DNA of 64,000 nt from Amblyornis subalaris (Eukaryota > Chordata > Aves > Passeriformes > Ptilonorhynchidae). Of the stretch, positions 24,901 to 36,647 are shown in pieces. The notes below the pieces were generated by a model, which was not told the origin of the DNA, searched no databases, and was given only the letters and a program-made list of their open reading frames with translations. The DNA is taken from contig JACAXG010000061.1 of the NCBI GenBank assembly GCA_018881555.1, positions 3,348,001 to 3,412,000 of the forward strand, given 5' to 3'. Every line of letters starts with the position of its first letter. The stretch's first letter is position 1. Made by a program: the position numbers and the translations under genes.

Positions 24901-27900
24901 AAAGGAGTGGGAAAAGGAAGATGAAAGTTTCAAGTCTGTTTGTAAATTATGCATTATCCGTGCCTGTAATGCCCCAAGGAGCCATAAATTTAGAGGTTTC
25001 AACAGAAAAGCCTATAGCTGACACCTTACATTCGTAAAACTCATTACTATCCCTGGAGTGAAAATGAAGGGAGAAAAACAGTGAATAAATAATTGAGAAC
25101 ATAAGAACTTTTCATCATTTCCTTTTGCTCTTTTTCAGCTTTTCACTACAGTTTCAAGACCAATATTGGATTCATATCAGCTGTGGTCTTAAACATGAAA
25201 AGTGACAGTATTTTTCTAATGCCTTTGATTTTAAAATTGAAACAGTTCAATTAATCTTACAAGTACAGATCACAAAAACAAGAACTTGAAATCTAAGATA
25301 TTTTCACATTCAACATTCAGTTTTTCATCTGCTACAGATACCAATTCTGTAAACTGCATCCAAAACCAACCTGGATGGTAATTTTATTTTTGGTGTAGNT
25401 GAAATCTCACAAGAAAGAGTGGCTGAGAAAGCAGACATTGGCCTTTAGGAAATTTTTATAATATTTTTGATGATCCAGAGGTTCTGCAGTATTTGAAAAC
25501 ATTTTTTGTAGTCTGTGCCTTTTTATAAAATCCTTTTATTCTTTTTCATGTCTTTGCCCTTTCTATATATTGCCNAAAATCTATAGAATGTTTATTCTCA
25601 GGAGCCTATGTGACATTGAACTCAGTATGACAAGGAAAACAGAGNAGGAATGAGTCATGCAGAGCAATTTTGTCCAAGGATTACATGCAAATAACTCTGA
25701 AAAAAGTGCTTTCTTTCACCCTTGCTACAGCAACATTAATGCCTAGCATGGCACTTTTCTGCTTTTTCCTCTTTTCACTTTAAATTACACATGAAATTTC
25801 AAGAACTAGTTGCACTGTCTCCCTTGTGACTAAATGCAAATTGCCCCTTTCCCTTCTTTTTTCCTCCAGAATAAAAAAACATGGAGGTTCAGAGAATAGG
25901 AAGGAAATAAAAACACTGCAGTCTCTTTCTTCACTGTTAAAAGTCACAAATTTTAACTCATAATTAAAAAATTATCAGCCCAGGGTCTCTCTGCTGCTGG
26001 CAGCTGCCAAAGTGGGGCTCTGGACAGAAGTATTCCATGCTCCTTCCCCCCTCCCTTCCTCTGCAGCACGTCACTGCCAGGAAGCACAGGCTGGATCTCA
26101 CCTAGAGCCAAGGGCACCCTTTTCCTCAAAATACAGGACCTTCAGTGGTGCCACATGTTTCAGGAAAGAAGAGCCGAATATTTGAGCTGAAGCACAGAAA
26201 TCAGTGTGATGGCTTCAAAAAGCGCTGCCTTCCTAGCAGATATCCCTGTGTGGAAGTAACACACAAGCCCTGGAAACAAATCTGTACAAAGTGATGTGTG
26301 TGTCTGCAGACACAGGCAAGGCTCACCTTCCAGCCGGGCCCAGTAAATGGAAGGACCAGATATCCATATGTGACTGACAGTATCAGTTTTTTCTTCAGTT
26401 TGCTCTGGGAGAGAAGTCACCTACTTTCTTCTTGAGAAGTGAGCCACTTCTGTAAACAGGTCTTGGAGTGGCAAGACAGAATTAGGGATCCACCAGCCCA
26501 GTTCCCTTCCACTTTCTTTTTCCCAGAGGAACTTACGGGCCAAACTTTTTGGCAACTTCCCCGGGGTCAAAACCATGCAGACAGGGCAGCTGACCACACC
26601 ACCCACACTCCCTTTGGACCACAGCTGCCAGCTGGGCACCTCTTGTCACAGAGCCCAGCCCTCCTTCTTTCTCCCTGCTCGCCTGAGACCTCTACCAGAC
26701 ACACGCCAAAGAGCCGAGGCTCAGCAGGCAAATGTCTCACAGATGCTATTGAATAGCTGTAAAAACACTGTGCACAAATGAACAACATGACACTTAGAGC
26801 TGCTAGTATTCCTGCCAGTCAAAAGCAGTCCACAGGAAAGCACTCTGAGTAGTTTTACAGACAGGAATGCCCTACGGAAAATTATACATAAACACAAAAG
26901 ATTGGCAATACAGTGCAAAGCAGTGTTCCCACATAACTTCATTTAGATTGCACTGAGCTGGTATATTTTTGTATGTCTTGAAGAAAAACATCTTTCTCAT
27001 TTGAAGAAGATAAATTTAAAACATCAGTGGTATGTTAGTGCCCAGAGCCATTTATGCATCAGTTTTTACTATTCTAGTCCATGAGTCATAAGTTAGAGCA
27101 TTTATCCCATAGGAACTTGTATTCCCTGGGCTACTCATTCAGATTGGCAGGTTTAGCAAATCAGCATGTAGTCCATAAGAGGACGAAATTAAAAGAGGGA
27201 AAGGTGACACAAAGAGTTTTCCCCCACACTAAAATAAACAATGGTAGTGGAAAGCTCTGTTTATTGAGGCAGGAATGGGTCTTTGCAAAGGGAGAGTGAC
27301 TTCATGGACTGAGCAGCAAGGAGCAGGGGAGCCTATCAAATCTTCCCCTGCGTGTTTGGAGTCAAATTAAAACCACACTGATGGTGCAGGCTGCCCTGCC
27401 ATGCCTCCCAGCCCACGATCACTCCCAAACTGTCCTTCTGAAAAGCCAAGACATTCACCAAGTCCTGGTGGACATCAAGCCCTGCCTGGGCATTGCATGT
27501 TACTGACCAGTAACCTGCAGGCCCATGTCAAGGACCCACGTGACTCAATCATTGTGTATACAGTAACAAAAACAGTGACCTACCATAGGCTTAAGCCCCC
27601 TGATGGAGGTTATTTCCCGGCTAACATCTAGGTACCCTCAGGGCTGATGGAAATAACAGGAAGAGCAACGTATGTCAGGTCGTGTTGCAAAATGATTACC
27701 GAGCTTTTGTTTATTAATGGAGCTGGCTACGTCAAGACTAAAACAGAGCCACGTCCTGCCTGGTCCTTTGCTGCTGTGACACTGCTGACCTGTAAGGAAA
27801 GGATCTGCACTGGGAACACAGAGCAGATGCTGTCCCTACTCTCGTGCTCCACCAGCTCCCAGGAAAAGACTGGGGTGTAGCCTGATGCTCCCTTCAAAAG

Positions 27901-30470
27901 GAATATTAAGAGCTTCACACCATCATTTGCCCNGGTGGTTCAAAAAGTATATCCTACCTTCTGGTTTTCAGCCTGTGATCTGAGGACTCCTGGAAGATTC
28001 CAGGTCCAGGAAAGACAATGAAAGAAAATAAGTTCATAAATATTAGATAGTGATCTACAGATGCAGCTTTTTTAAAGAGTTCACGATTTTAATGGAGAAT
28101 GGGTGAGGAAGGATACATTAATCATAAAAGGGTGGAAAATTACTGTGTTAGCTTTCAAAATACAAAATCATTGGTGCAGAAAACTGCATTTCTTTCTTTA
28201 TAGAGGCATAGGTGCATATGACATCATATACACATCATGTTTAACAATAGCTAGACATATCCAGATGGCTACATCTATTCATAATAAAAGCAGTTCCCAG
28301 GAAGCATTGTTGAGGATTATTGCTGAGTTCAAAGGTTCACAACGTGTTTTGGATTTTGCCAGTAGAAGAAATTATCTGTTTCACAGGCACAGCAGAAGGA
28401 TCCTTTTCGATCCCACAGAACCCAGGACTGTTGTCTTCCTTCACAGGCTGTTGAACAGCTGAGATATGTTTTTGTTTATTTTATTCTCTGCAAAAAGGAT
28501 TTTTCTAGGAAGAGGCTGTAGTAGTAGAGAACTTTACATTTTCATGCAACTCAGGCAAGGATACACTCTGGCATAGCTGCTCACCCTGGTCACTGTTACC
28601 CACCCAAATTATCCTGCAAACGCTAATAGGACTGTTTGAGCAAGCACTGACTCATCCACATCTCCAGGAGGTTTATTGAACTGCACCACTGGAACTGATA
28701 GTACACCCAGCAAGGTAGGGTGGATGCACCGGACCTCCAAAGTGATCCCNCAACACCAAGCTCGGGGGAAAGGAGCATTTCTTCCACAGTTTGCTCCTTT
28801 TGACTGAACAGACAAAAAGGCAGGGTGGTAGTAATTCTTCTAGAAGGGCATTTTGTTGCACAATAAACAGTCCCCAGAGGACATCTACTCCTAGTCAGCA
28901 AAGCTGACATTTAGAGGTTTGACTAGAAGCCAGAGTCTTAAGGTTTCAACGAGTTAGGGAGTTCAAATGTACAGTATAGCTAATTTTCAGGTACAAGGTC
29001 AAAGTTTCCTAACCTGGCCCCTATTGCTGTTCTAAACATTAACTGAAAGGTCCAATTTAGGCTATTTATATGTCTAGGTACTTAATTGTGCCTTCAAATC
29101 AAGTAGTGAGACGCTGAGGTCACTTAAATTGCACCTATAATTATTTGCACAGAAAAACAAGCAGGAACAAAGAGCCCTTGGTGGGCCAAGCCAGCTCCCA
29201 GGCCCCAGCAGAGGCAGCACTGGGAAACCCTGTAGTTCCCACTGCCCTTACGAGGATGCTGCCCCAGAGGTACAGCTGCCACTCATCCCGAAGGCAAAGG
29301 CAAAGCCACCAGCCCCTGGGAAGGTAACGGGGCTGTTGCTGTAGGGGCTGATCACTGCATCCAGCTTTACCCAGCCAGGAGGAGGGGGTCTGGTGTTCAA
29401 AGGATGCCCTCACTGAGAGGCTGCAGAAAGTGTGTCCACCAAGCTCTCCAGTTTCATGGCTGTTTTCTTAACGTGTAACAGAGGGTGCCAGTTTAATATC
29501 CTGCTCTAACACTTGACAGCAAGGGTCAAGAGCAGCATCGNAAGAACTGGGGCAAACTTAATGAAAAGAGGCTTAAACATCTTGAAAGAATATGGCTCTG
29601 TGGGTCCAGGCACAGCTCAAGGCCCTGGGAAGGACCTCGGGTGGGGGTAGTGTAAATCGTCTGGAAAAAAAGATGCCACCTCATGGNCTGCAGACCTCCA
29701 AGTAGGAAATGTCAGCAAAAGATGAGTATTCTAGCCCCCATGCAAAAGTGAGAATGATCTACCTACAGCAGTGGGCCTGCAACTTGTGTTACCCAACACT
29801 GAAATCCAGCCTAGGCCCCTGGGTCCCCAGCCTCCTGCCCCTTCTCACCATTGCACCAAGTTCCAGCCTCTTCCGTCACCCACAGCGGATCTGAAGCTGC
29901 CACCTTCAAGCATCAGGAAAAGTTGCACAATCTTTTCCCCAGAGCAAAAAGGATCTCAAATCCTCCCAGGTCCCGAGCAGGACAGACAACAGCACCTGTT
30001 TAAATTAAATTCCTGGATTAAAAGCAGGGCTTCCAGGCTCATTCCTTGAAATCAGCATACAGCAGATGAAGGTCTTTCCTCCCCCCAGCCCCCATTCTTT
30101 TCAGGGGTAATATAAGCTTCTTTACAAGAGAGATTTTGTAAAACTTTCCATTCCCCTTTAACAATAACCAGAAGAAGTTTGTGGCACATTAGGGCTTAAC
30201 TTAAGGAAATGAATGAAGGAAGGATCTCCTGTTCATTGGGCTCTTGACCTGGTCTCTGATTTTGTAGGCGTTATTTCACAAACAGGAACACCTGCATTTT
30301 TTCCCCTGTGTGGTTAGCAGGGGCACACACACATACAAACCCTTCTGGGCATAAAAGTACAAGTTTTGGATAACTTCTCCCTAAAATATATCCACCCACC
30401 CACATATCACTAATTGGTTGTGCAGCTACAGATTGTGCTGGGTGAAGACAGGGCGAACTGTGTTTAAAAG
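21977..30470. other. Unique-looking non-coding DNA
   Basis: No supported gene or transposon. A 13-bp unit, ATCTAGGAGATGC, is duplicated at 23067-23079 and 23080-23092. Two locally G+C-richer patches (about 26460-26740 and 29160-29400) give overlapping open frames on both strands without family motifs. A 119-codon frame at 28103-28462 is the longest here and matches nothing I know. Ns fall at 23749, 25399, 25575, 25645, 27933, 28750, 29541 and 29687. Confidence 0.6.
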
Positions 30471-30518
30471 TGTGTGTGTGTGTGTGTGTGCGCGCGCGCG
30501 CGAGTGTGTGTACGTGTG
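30471..30518. repeat. TG/CG alternating purine-pyrimidine tract
   Basis: Ten TG units (30471-30490) run directly into six CG units (30491-30502). After one break in alternation at 30503, a further alternating run reaches 30518. A 32-base alternating purine-pyrimidine run of this composition is among the sequences most prone to left-handed Z-DNA. The pure CG run stands out in CpG-poor DNA. Confidence 0.95.
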
Positions 30519-31573
30519 ACTATGACTATTTGATTGTACAGGTCCATTCATTTTTGTCAAGAAAATTCAGTGCGCAAACATTTAAAAACAAGTAGTAACA
30601 CCTTGTTAAAAATACTTTGTTGTCTCTCTTGGAACAGGAAGGAAACTCACAGGGAAGTTTTAGGGCTTTTATTCAGTGTCAGTACAAGGACTGGGGAATA
30701 TTGGATGTATTAGGACATGGTGCCATTGAGCAGCCATTACTGCCGGCACATGTGTCACTGAGACACAGCCCTTCAGCAAAATGACAGCTATTCCAGTAGG
30801 AGACCCAGGAATGCGCTTTATTTGAATGAACAGCTTCACTTTCTAGTTAAAGTCACAGTTAATAAATGGCAAGAAGTTCTTCTCAGCATGGGAACATTCA
30901 GGCACAGCCTGAACAAATGGGGTGCAGATTTTTTTAAGGGTTTATTTTCTTTCCCATTCTAATATATGTCTCAGCTTGTAAATGCTTTTATGCCAGCAGT
31001 AAAAATTTCCATTTATATGGGCTGAATTGAGCCTTTGCAATTCAGTGACAGTCCGGCCACTCTTAAGCAGATGTTGGGATGGCTCGAAACTTATTTAGTT
31101 GAGTGAGTGACAAGCTGCTAGAGGCCNAAGATTTTCCATGGTTGAGCATGCAGACAGGACAGATAGACATCCAAACTGATACATCATTCATTCCTATCAA
31201 TGGAATTTTATTTTGCTTGCCTCTGTGCACATGGGATCATACCACATGTACTTAAAAACATTAAATAGCCAGACCTACATGCAAAGGAAATTTGTTTAGT
31301 TATTTTAAGTTATCGATCTGAGAAAAACAAAACAAAACAGGCAAAAAAACCCCTAAACCAACAATAAAAAGAGCAAGGACACTAACCAGCCTGGGAAGAC
31401 CTCAGTGCATTCTGAGAGTTCAGAAATTCTGTTTCCCACATTTTGCAGCCCATATTGTAGGCTAGCCCAGGCAGTGTGGCTGGGTTTTTGTTTCAGCTAT
31501 CAGCTAAGGCACTGTTAAAGGAACCTTTCTTTACAGATAGGTTTTCAATAAACATAAAGGGCCATGCCTTCCC
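30519..31573. other. Unique-looking non-coding DNA
   Basis: No supported gene. The part around 30780-30920 has the even texture of conserved non-coding sequence, but nothing identifies it. An A/C-rich low-complexity patch lies at about 31322-31350. One N falls at 31127. Confidence 0.5.
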
Positions 31574-31887
31574 TCAGATCAGCTGAACCCCAACGGGGCT
31601 GTCTGATCCTTCTCTGTGAAACAAGGACAGCTTATGTTCAGCAATTACATTCCTGTCCGTGCGCAGACAAGAGGCCACCGCCTTTGTCAGCCAGTGCTCC
31701 TCAGGCTTCTCTTGCTTTTCAGTGGGGACGATGACCTTTCTGACCACATCAAGATGCACCATCACCATGTGCTCCACACGGGGCCCAGTGTGCGGTACAG
31801 TTTTTTTTCCAAACATCACTGGAAGAGGAGCCAGTCCGTCTCCACTGATCCAGCCTGAGGACAGTGATGGACTGCCCTCTGGGCCTA
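31574..31887 (-). other. Coding-like ORF, unrecognised
   Basis: On the minus strand the frame is open from just after a stop at about 31888 to a TGA at 31574. The first Met codons are at about 31819. The 81-residue product is hydrophilic with few Cys or Trp and has the segment EHMVMVHLDVVRKVIVPTEK. Third codon positions are G or C more often than the surrounding DNA, by a rough hand count. Possible acceptors (CAG) lie near the upstream end, but with a poor pyrimidine tract. No polyadenylation signal follows closely. Two plus-strand frames are also open over the same bases, which weakens the case. I recognise no family. It may be a terminal exon, an old gene remnant, or chance. Confidence 0.2.
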
Positions 31888-33649
31888 ATTACTCCTCCAC
31901 ATTGAGGATAAATAATCTACATGACAACAGACTCCATTCACTCATGCCCTCCCACACCTCCCTCCACCCTAAGCTTAGTCTTGACTGACAGACAGAGCAA
32001 GAGTCCATGCGGGCTCCCCTCTTATGGATTTTTGTTGGCCATCCCAGCCACACTGCAACACTTTCCTTTTGGGGCAGAGCAGATACCCTACTAATTCAGT
32101 TACTCGGCAAACCAGCTTGGTTCCTAGAGAACATAAGTCCATCTAAATAAATGCAGAGAGCTTTCTGCAGCCAAATGCAAATGACTTCAACTTACCATCC
32201 TTTTCGGGACTCTTATAAGACTCAGCAGAACTTGGGTTTTTCTCCACCTAGAGTAATTCTCAACTAAATTATAAAGTGGTACCTAAGCAGTTTTCAAAAA
32301 ATGAATCTCTCTCATCTTTTCCTTTGACTGTGAAACGATACAAGTCAAGACTAGGCAGAAGTGACTCCTTACACACCTTTAGATCCCTGCAACGGCTCAG
32401 TACNGCACTGGCTGTTAGCTCTGGTTGTTGTTCTAGTTCAGCGAAAGGAAAATACTCTGTTTATCCTAGGACATACCCACTGACTTGAAAATTTATGGTA
32501 ATAGTTTTCAACATTGTAAACCTCTTCTGTCACCATGTTAGTCAGTTAGGACTCTGTCCAAGCAAGCCCTGTATTTCTGAGCTTAACCTCGTAGGTAACC
32601 AGAATAGGCAGTTTTCTACAGCAGTGACACTTTCTATAGCCATAGTTACCTACAACCATGAAAGACAGGTTTCTAGAAGCAACTGAAACTCGTCCTTGCC
32701 CAGGGCTGGTCACAGTCCCACAGGCAGGCAGAGCTTCAGCACTCTGAGCAAATACAAGGGAAATTTTTTGTGACATAGCAGGAGAAGGCAGTGATAATGC
32801 GTTTTGCTGCAGCTTTTAAGCAAATGCTGGCACAATAGACTGTCTAAACTAGCGAATGACAAGCTGTGAGAGGCCATGGTTTTTCCCTGACTTTGCAGAC
32901 GAGTGAACAGCCAGACAGGTTGGGAAAGAAAATGCTATCCTATGCAGCATCCTTCCCAGGCAGGAATCCCTTCTGCCAGCTCTGCTGGGCCTGGCATCAG
33001 AGCACAGGTACGCAAAACTGGAGGGAAAGTGCAACAGCCCTGCAGAGGACATAAACCCACTTCATAAACCCACTTTATTACAGATGGAAAGCCAGTGTAT
33101 TCAAGTGCATCAGGAGTCCAGCTGCCACAGTAACACAGAACTACATTGTGTGCTGAACCACAGTTTGCCATCTCTGTAAAAACAGGCAAAAGACATTTCT
33201 TATGAGATCTGATAAGAACAGGAGCTGTTTGTTTAAATCTACTTCCTCACTGGGAAAAAAAAAAAAAAGATGAAATAGCAAACCCTTGAAATGAAAGTAA
33301 AGGATCATTATTCTTATTACAGCAACAGTGGGCACTTCTCATAATGTGTAGTGAAACACCAGCGCTTGAGTGAATAGGACCAACTGTTCAGCCCCAGAAC
33401 AAATTGCACATCAGTCTTAACCTAATAGGTAAGATTAATGGAATGTCATATAATGGGGGAAACTCAAAAAATTAAGGTAATTCGGCAGAAATGGCTTGGA
33501 ATCATAGTCCATCTAAATGCATTTCATCCGGAGGATTACTGTCTCCAGTGTTTTAGTTAAGAGTTATATTAATTTGAAAGCCATGCCTTACACAGATCCA
33601 TCCTGTACTTAAAAGCTGGCTTTCTGCTAGAAATGCTTACAGCAAAACC
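31888..33649. other. Unique-looking non-coding DNA
   Basis: No supported feature apart from a 14-base A run at 33255-33268. A stretch near 32855-32920 shares short words with 31105-31170 (both contain GACAAGCTG and GAGGCC, and CAGACAGG further on), but the match is too patchy to call a duplication. One N falls at 32404. Confidence 0.5.
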
Positions 33650-34330
33650 TTTGCTGAAAGTTTGCCCAAACATCTCACAGGCGACTGCAAAGCCGAGCTC
33701 TGGGGGCTCGGAGCGCCATACCTCACCGTGTTTATGACCGGTTGGCTTTTTGGCTCCAGCACCTGAATTTGTCAGGGCCTCTTAGCTGCTGCTGGGAACG
33801 TGCCCCTGCCGAGCCCGGCTGCTCTCCCTATCACCCCTCTGACAGATTAAAACACAACAGGGTCTGTTGGATGACTGACACATTCTTCCTCTGTCTGACT
33901 CTGAAAGGACTTCATTTAACAGCTCTGGAGTTGAGCTTTTGACTGACAGATTGTGAAGGGGAAAAGTCATTCAGTTCCATTAAGCTCAGTAACTGCTGTA
34001 GAACAAAACACCTTTAAAAAAAGGGGATGAAAAAAGAGCTGCGGAGAGTGGGGGCAGGAGCTTTAGGAAGAAAAAAGGGGATTCTTTTCAGGTTCAAAGA
34101 CAATCTTTCCCTTTGCTTTCTGTCCATCAATGAGGGCAGCATTCCCAGAGGGAATACAGTCCAGCGCTCATTGGTGCCATTCAGCTGCCAATCTCCCTGA
34201 CAGGGAGACCAAAGGGCCTCATGTTGCGCTGCGGAAACTGTCTGTCAGACAATCAGCAGCTGCCATGACATCATCTGCCCTGTTTTTCCAGGACTATTAT
34301 AGGAGACTGGGTCCAGGAGTGCTGCTCCAG
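33650..34330. promoter_or_regulatory. Candidate regulatory block with TGACAG cluster
   Basis: This block is compositionally complex and keeps more CpGs than its surroundings, especially at 33690-33740. The hexamer TGACAG, the core of MEIS/TGIF-type homeodomain sites, occurs at 33840, 33944 and 34198, and its complement CTGTCA at 34242. The first is followed by ATTA. A CAGCTG E-box (34257-34262) and a CRE/AP-1-like TGACATCA (34266-34273) lie beside the last hexamer. The third hexamer sits in a short inverted repeat, CTCCCT/AGGGAG (34193-34207). The hexamers and neighbouring sites are visible; enhancer function is inference. A 137-codon frame at 34130-34543 overlaps but is not convincing. Confidence 0.3.
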
Positions 34331-36113
34331 AGCGGTATTCATATTTTCCTTTTGCCCCCCAAAACTAAATTTCTTTACAAAAGGAAATATGGTCTTGGTT
34401 GTGTGGCTGCGTTTGCANGGGAACTAACTCTGTGCCAAAGAGTTGTGCATGGCTTCAAACTGATCTTTTTCCACTTAGTATATATCACACCAAAGTTGCA
34501 CAGCCCTTCATCTATTTTTTGTTGTGAATTGGGTTTTATTTAAAGAAATGCTCCATGTTAGATATCAGTGATTAACCTTTCTCTCTCTCTTTTTTCATCT
34601 GGGAGCTTGGCTCACTTAAGTCTCTCTGCTTTTGCTATAAACATTAAAATTTTCATAGGATTGTTATTCTTACGCTCACATATATGTGCATGCACACACA
34701 CAAATGCATTCATACAGAAGCCACATTCCGGCTGTATTTACCCTGCTGATGCAGTTGCTGGGGATGCATTCACTAGACAAAGTGCTGCAGAAAGAAATTA
34801 TTAATCCCGATGACAGTGGAAGGGAAGTTAAGCATGAAACACAAACAAGCTACCAAATATAAGTGTGAAGTCAGGCAATAAGCAGGACTGGACACACTGC
34901 AGTCAGGACACTGTTTGGGCTGTCCACTTCATCCTGTCAAAGACCACCAAGGCAGTACCAACAATGAGAAACTTCAGTGTTTCTGGTCTTCTGAATCCTT
35001 ATCTGTAAGAGCAGTATAAATAACCTTAGAGCAGCTGACTTGAAGCAAAATTAATAAGTGACTTTACAGCATACTGTGTTTGCTCAGGTGAAAATCCCAG
35101 GTAGTTAAATAATTTTGCCTGCCTAATTCCTGTCTACAAACCAAGATGTAGACTGGTCCTGCCTGGCAGTGCTGGCGCAAGCAACTTGCTGGAGACTCGT
35201 TCCCTCTGTGATGCTCACAGCCACTGCCCTCACAACTTGCAGGATTCAACTCAGCAGGCTGACTCCTGCTCCAGTGCTGGGAGACCGGCAGGCTAAAGAG
35301 GGAGCATTGATGGCACAAGAAAGAAAGTGTGAAATGAGAGAGGGAGGGAGAGCCTGCTAGCGGTGCCTCTGAGTCTCACACCACACCTGGGGCAGGGCTG
35401 GGGCATCACTGCCAAAATCCAGTCTTGAGGATTGCCTATGGGACCGTCCAGCTCAGCTGAACAGTCACAGCTCTTTTCTAAAGGTCCAGCCTTTCCTTGG
35501 TTGGCTGGTTGGTCAGTTGTTTGGTCTGCTGATCTTAGGAAGGCATTAGTTCAGGCATTAGTATTAAGGCCAAGCTACACGAAAGGATGATAGCTCAGCT
35601 CCATATGGAACTATGCACAGACTTGTTCCCCTGCCAGGGTCCTGCTGCATGAGCCAGTTTTGGCTGTCAAGTCCGCTGTCTTGTTTCAGTAAGGGATTAC
35701 TGCAAATCTTCACACATTCCACATGGACCTTACAAGACAGTTAAGTCAGATCCTGGATGAACTTGCACACGAAGGCATCCCGCTGCTGCCAGGGTCAGAA
35801 TGTCTCCCTTCCTTTAGTGTTATTTGTATTTTTACAGCCCTGCCAGAGGTCTGCAAGTCTTGAGCAGCTACCATTTCAATCCGTTCCAGCAAGCTGTAGT
35901 CTGATACTCCAGCTATGTTTGCTCTGTACATTCAGGCATTACTCTTTCTCACCTGGCAGTGAACCATGCAAATCATGACAGTCTCCAAGCACACACACAC
36001 ACACACAAACCCATGGAAACCAAAGCTGCCAGATTTCAACATCAGAAGCATGCAAGGGGAGAGGGGCAGTGAGCACTCAGTCTTCCCTCTTTTCTGTTCT
36101 CTTTTCTTTGCAG
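34331..36113. other. Non-coding DNA with a CA microsatellite
   Basis: A nine-unit CA run lies at 35990-36007. A good acceptor-like site (TATTTTTACAG ending about 35838) precedes a short open stretch with no clear donor. A minus-strand frame at 35746-35931 gives a hydrophilic peptide without known motifs. N falls at 34418. No gene can be supported. Confidence 0.5.
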
Positions 36114-36181
36114 AAAGACAGACAAATGCCATGATTTACTCCTCCGGCACTCATACCAAGAATATGGTGCTGGTGCAGTAG
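36114..36181 (+). other. Candidate terminal exon after strong acceptor
   Basis: A pyrimidine tract of roughly 35 bases ends in CTTTTCTTTGCAG at 36113, the best acceptor-like site I saw in the window. Two reading frames stay open after it. One ends at TAG 36179-36181; the other runs about 38 codons to a TAA near 36230. There is no obvious donor, so it would be a last exon. I recognise neither peptide, and no polyadenylation signal is near. Transcript data would decide. Confidence 0.15.
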
Positions 36182-36536
36182 GAAGCACTAGAAAATCCTT
36201 TATGAGAAGATCTCCAGATCAGATCTCTTAAGTTTGCCTCCAATTTCAACACGCACATTTTGAACTAATATGGCACAAACACTGACAAAGAATCAACCCT
36301 CTGTTAGGGCTGAAGAGCAGCACCTACTATTTATTTTTGTGGACATTAGGAAGTCTGGAAATATCAAAGAACCCTGTCTTCTTGTGACTCTCTACACTTA
36401 CATGTAGAGGAGAACAAACCAGAGTAGCACCGGCCAACAGGGACAATACTACATAAAATCACCNGGCAAAGCCCTGCATGGGGTGGGTCATCAGAAGCGG
36501 GGGAGACTTCTACCACATTGTACATCTGTATTTCAG

Positions 36537-36647
36537 ATCTCAGTGGAAGAGGTTGCTCACTGCCCTGAGATCCAAGAGGCTACCTCAGAGTCTGAAAATG
36601 TGGAGACATTCTGCTGTATCAAGGCTCTTTCTGCTTTGAGATTTGAT
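36537..36647 (+). other. Candidate 111-bp phase-0 exon (weak)
   Basis: An acceptor-like CATCTGTATTTCAG ends at 36536. The next 111 bases are open in a frame that encodes an acidic peptide starting ISVEEVAHCPEIQE, with no stop. A donor-like GTGAAT begins at 36648. The length is an exact multiple of three in that frame. The peptide is not one I recognise, and the donor is only moderate, so this may be chance. Confidence 0.13.

Noticed and set aside
28103..28462. 119-codon plus-strand frame
   Set aside because: A+T-rich codons with no recognised domain and no flanking splice sites of quality.
31105..32920. Possible duplication between 31105-31170 and 32855-32920
   Set aside because: Only short shared words in the same order, with no continuous alignment by eye. 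A dot plot would decide.
34130..34543. 137-codon plus-strand frame
   Set aside because: It overlaps the candidate regulatory block, starts and ends without signals, and has non-specific composition.
34995..35045. Second MIR-like segment (TTATCTGTAAGAG...)
   Set aside because: Only one short word resembles MIR; the flanking order does not match.
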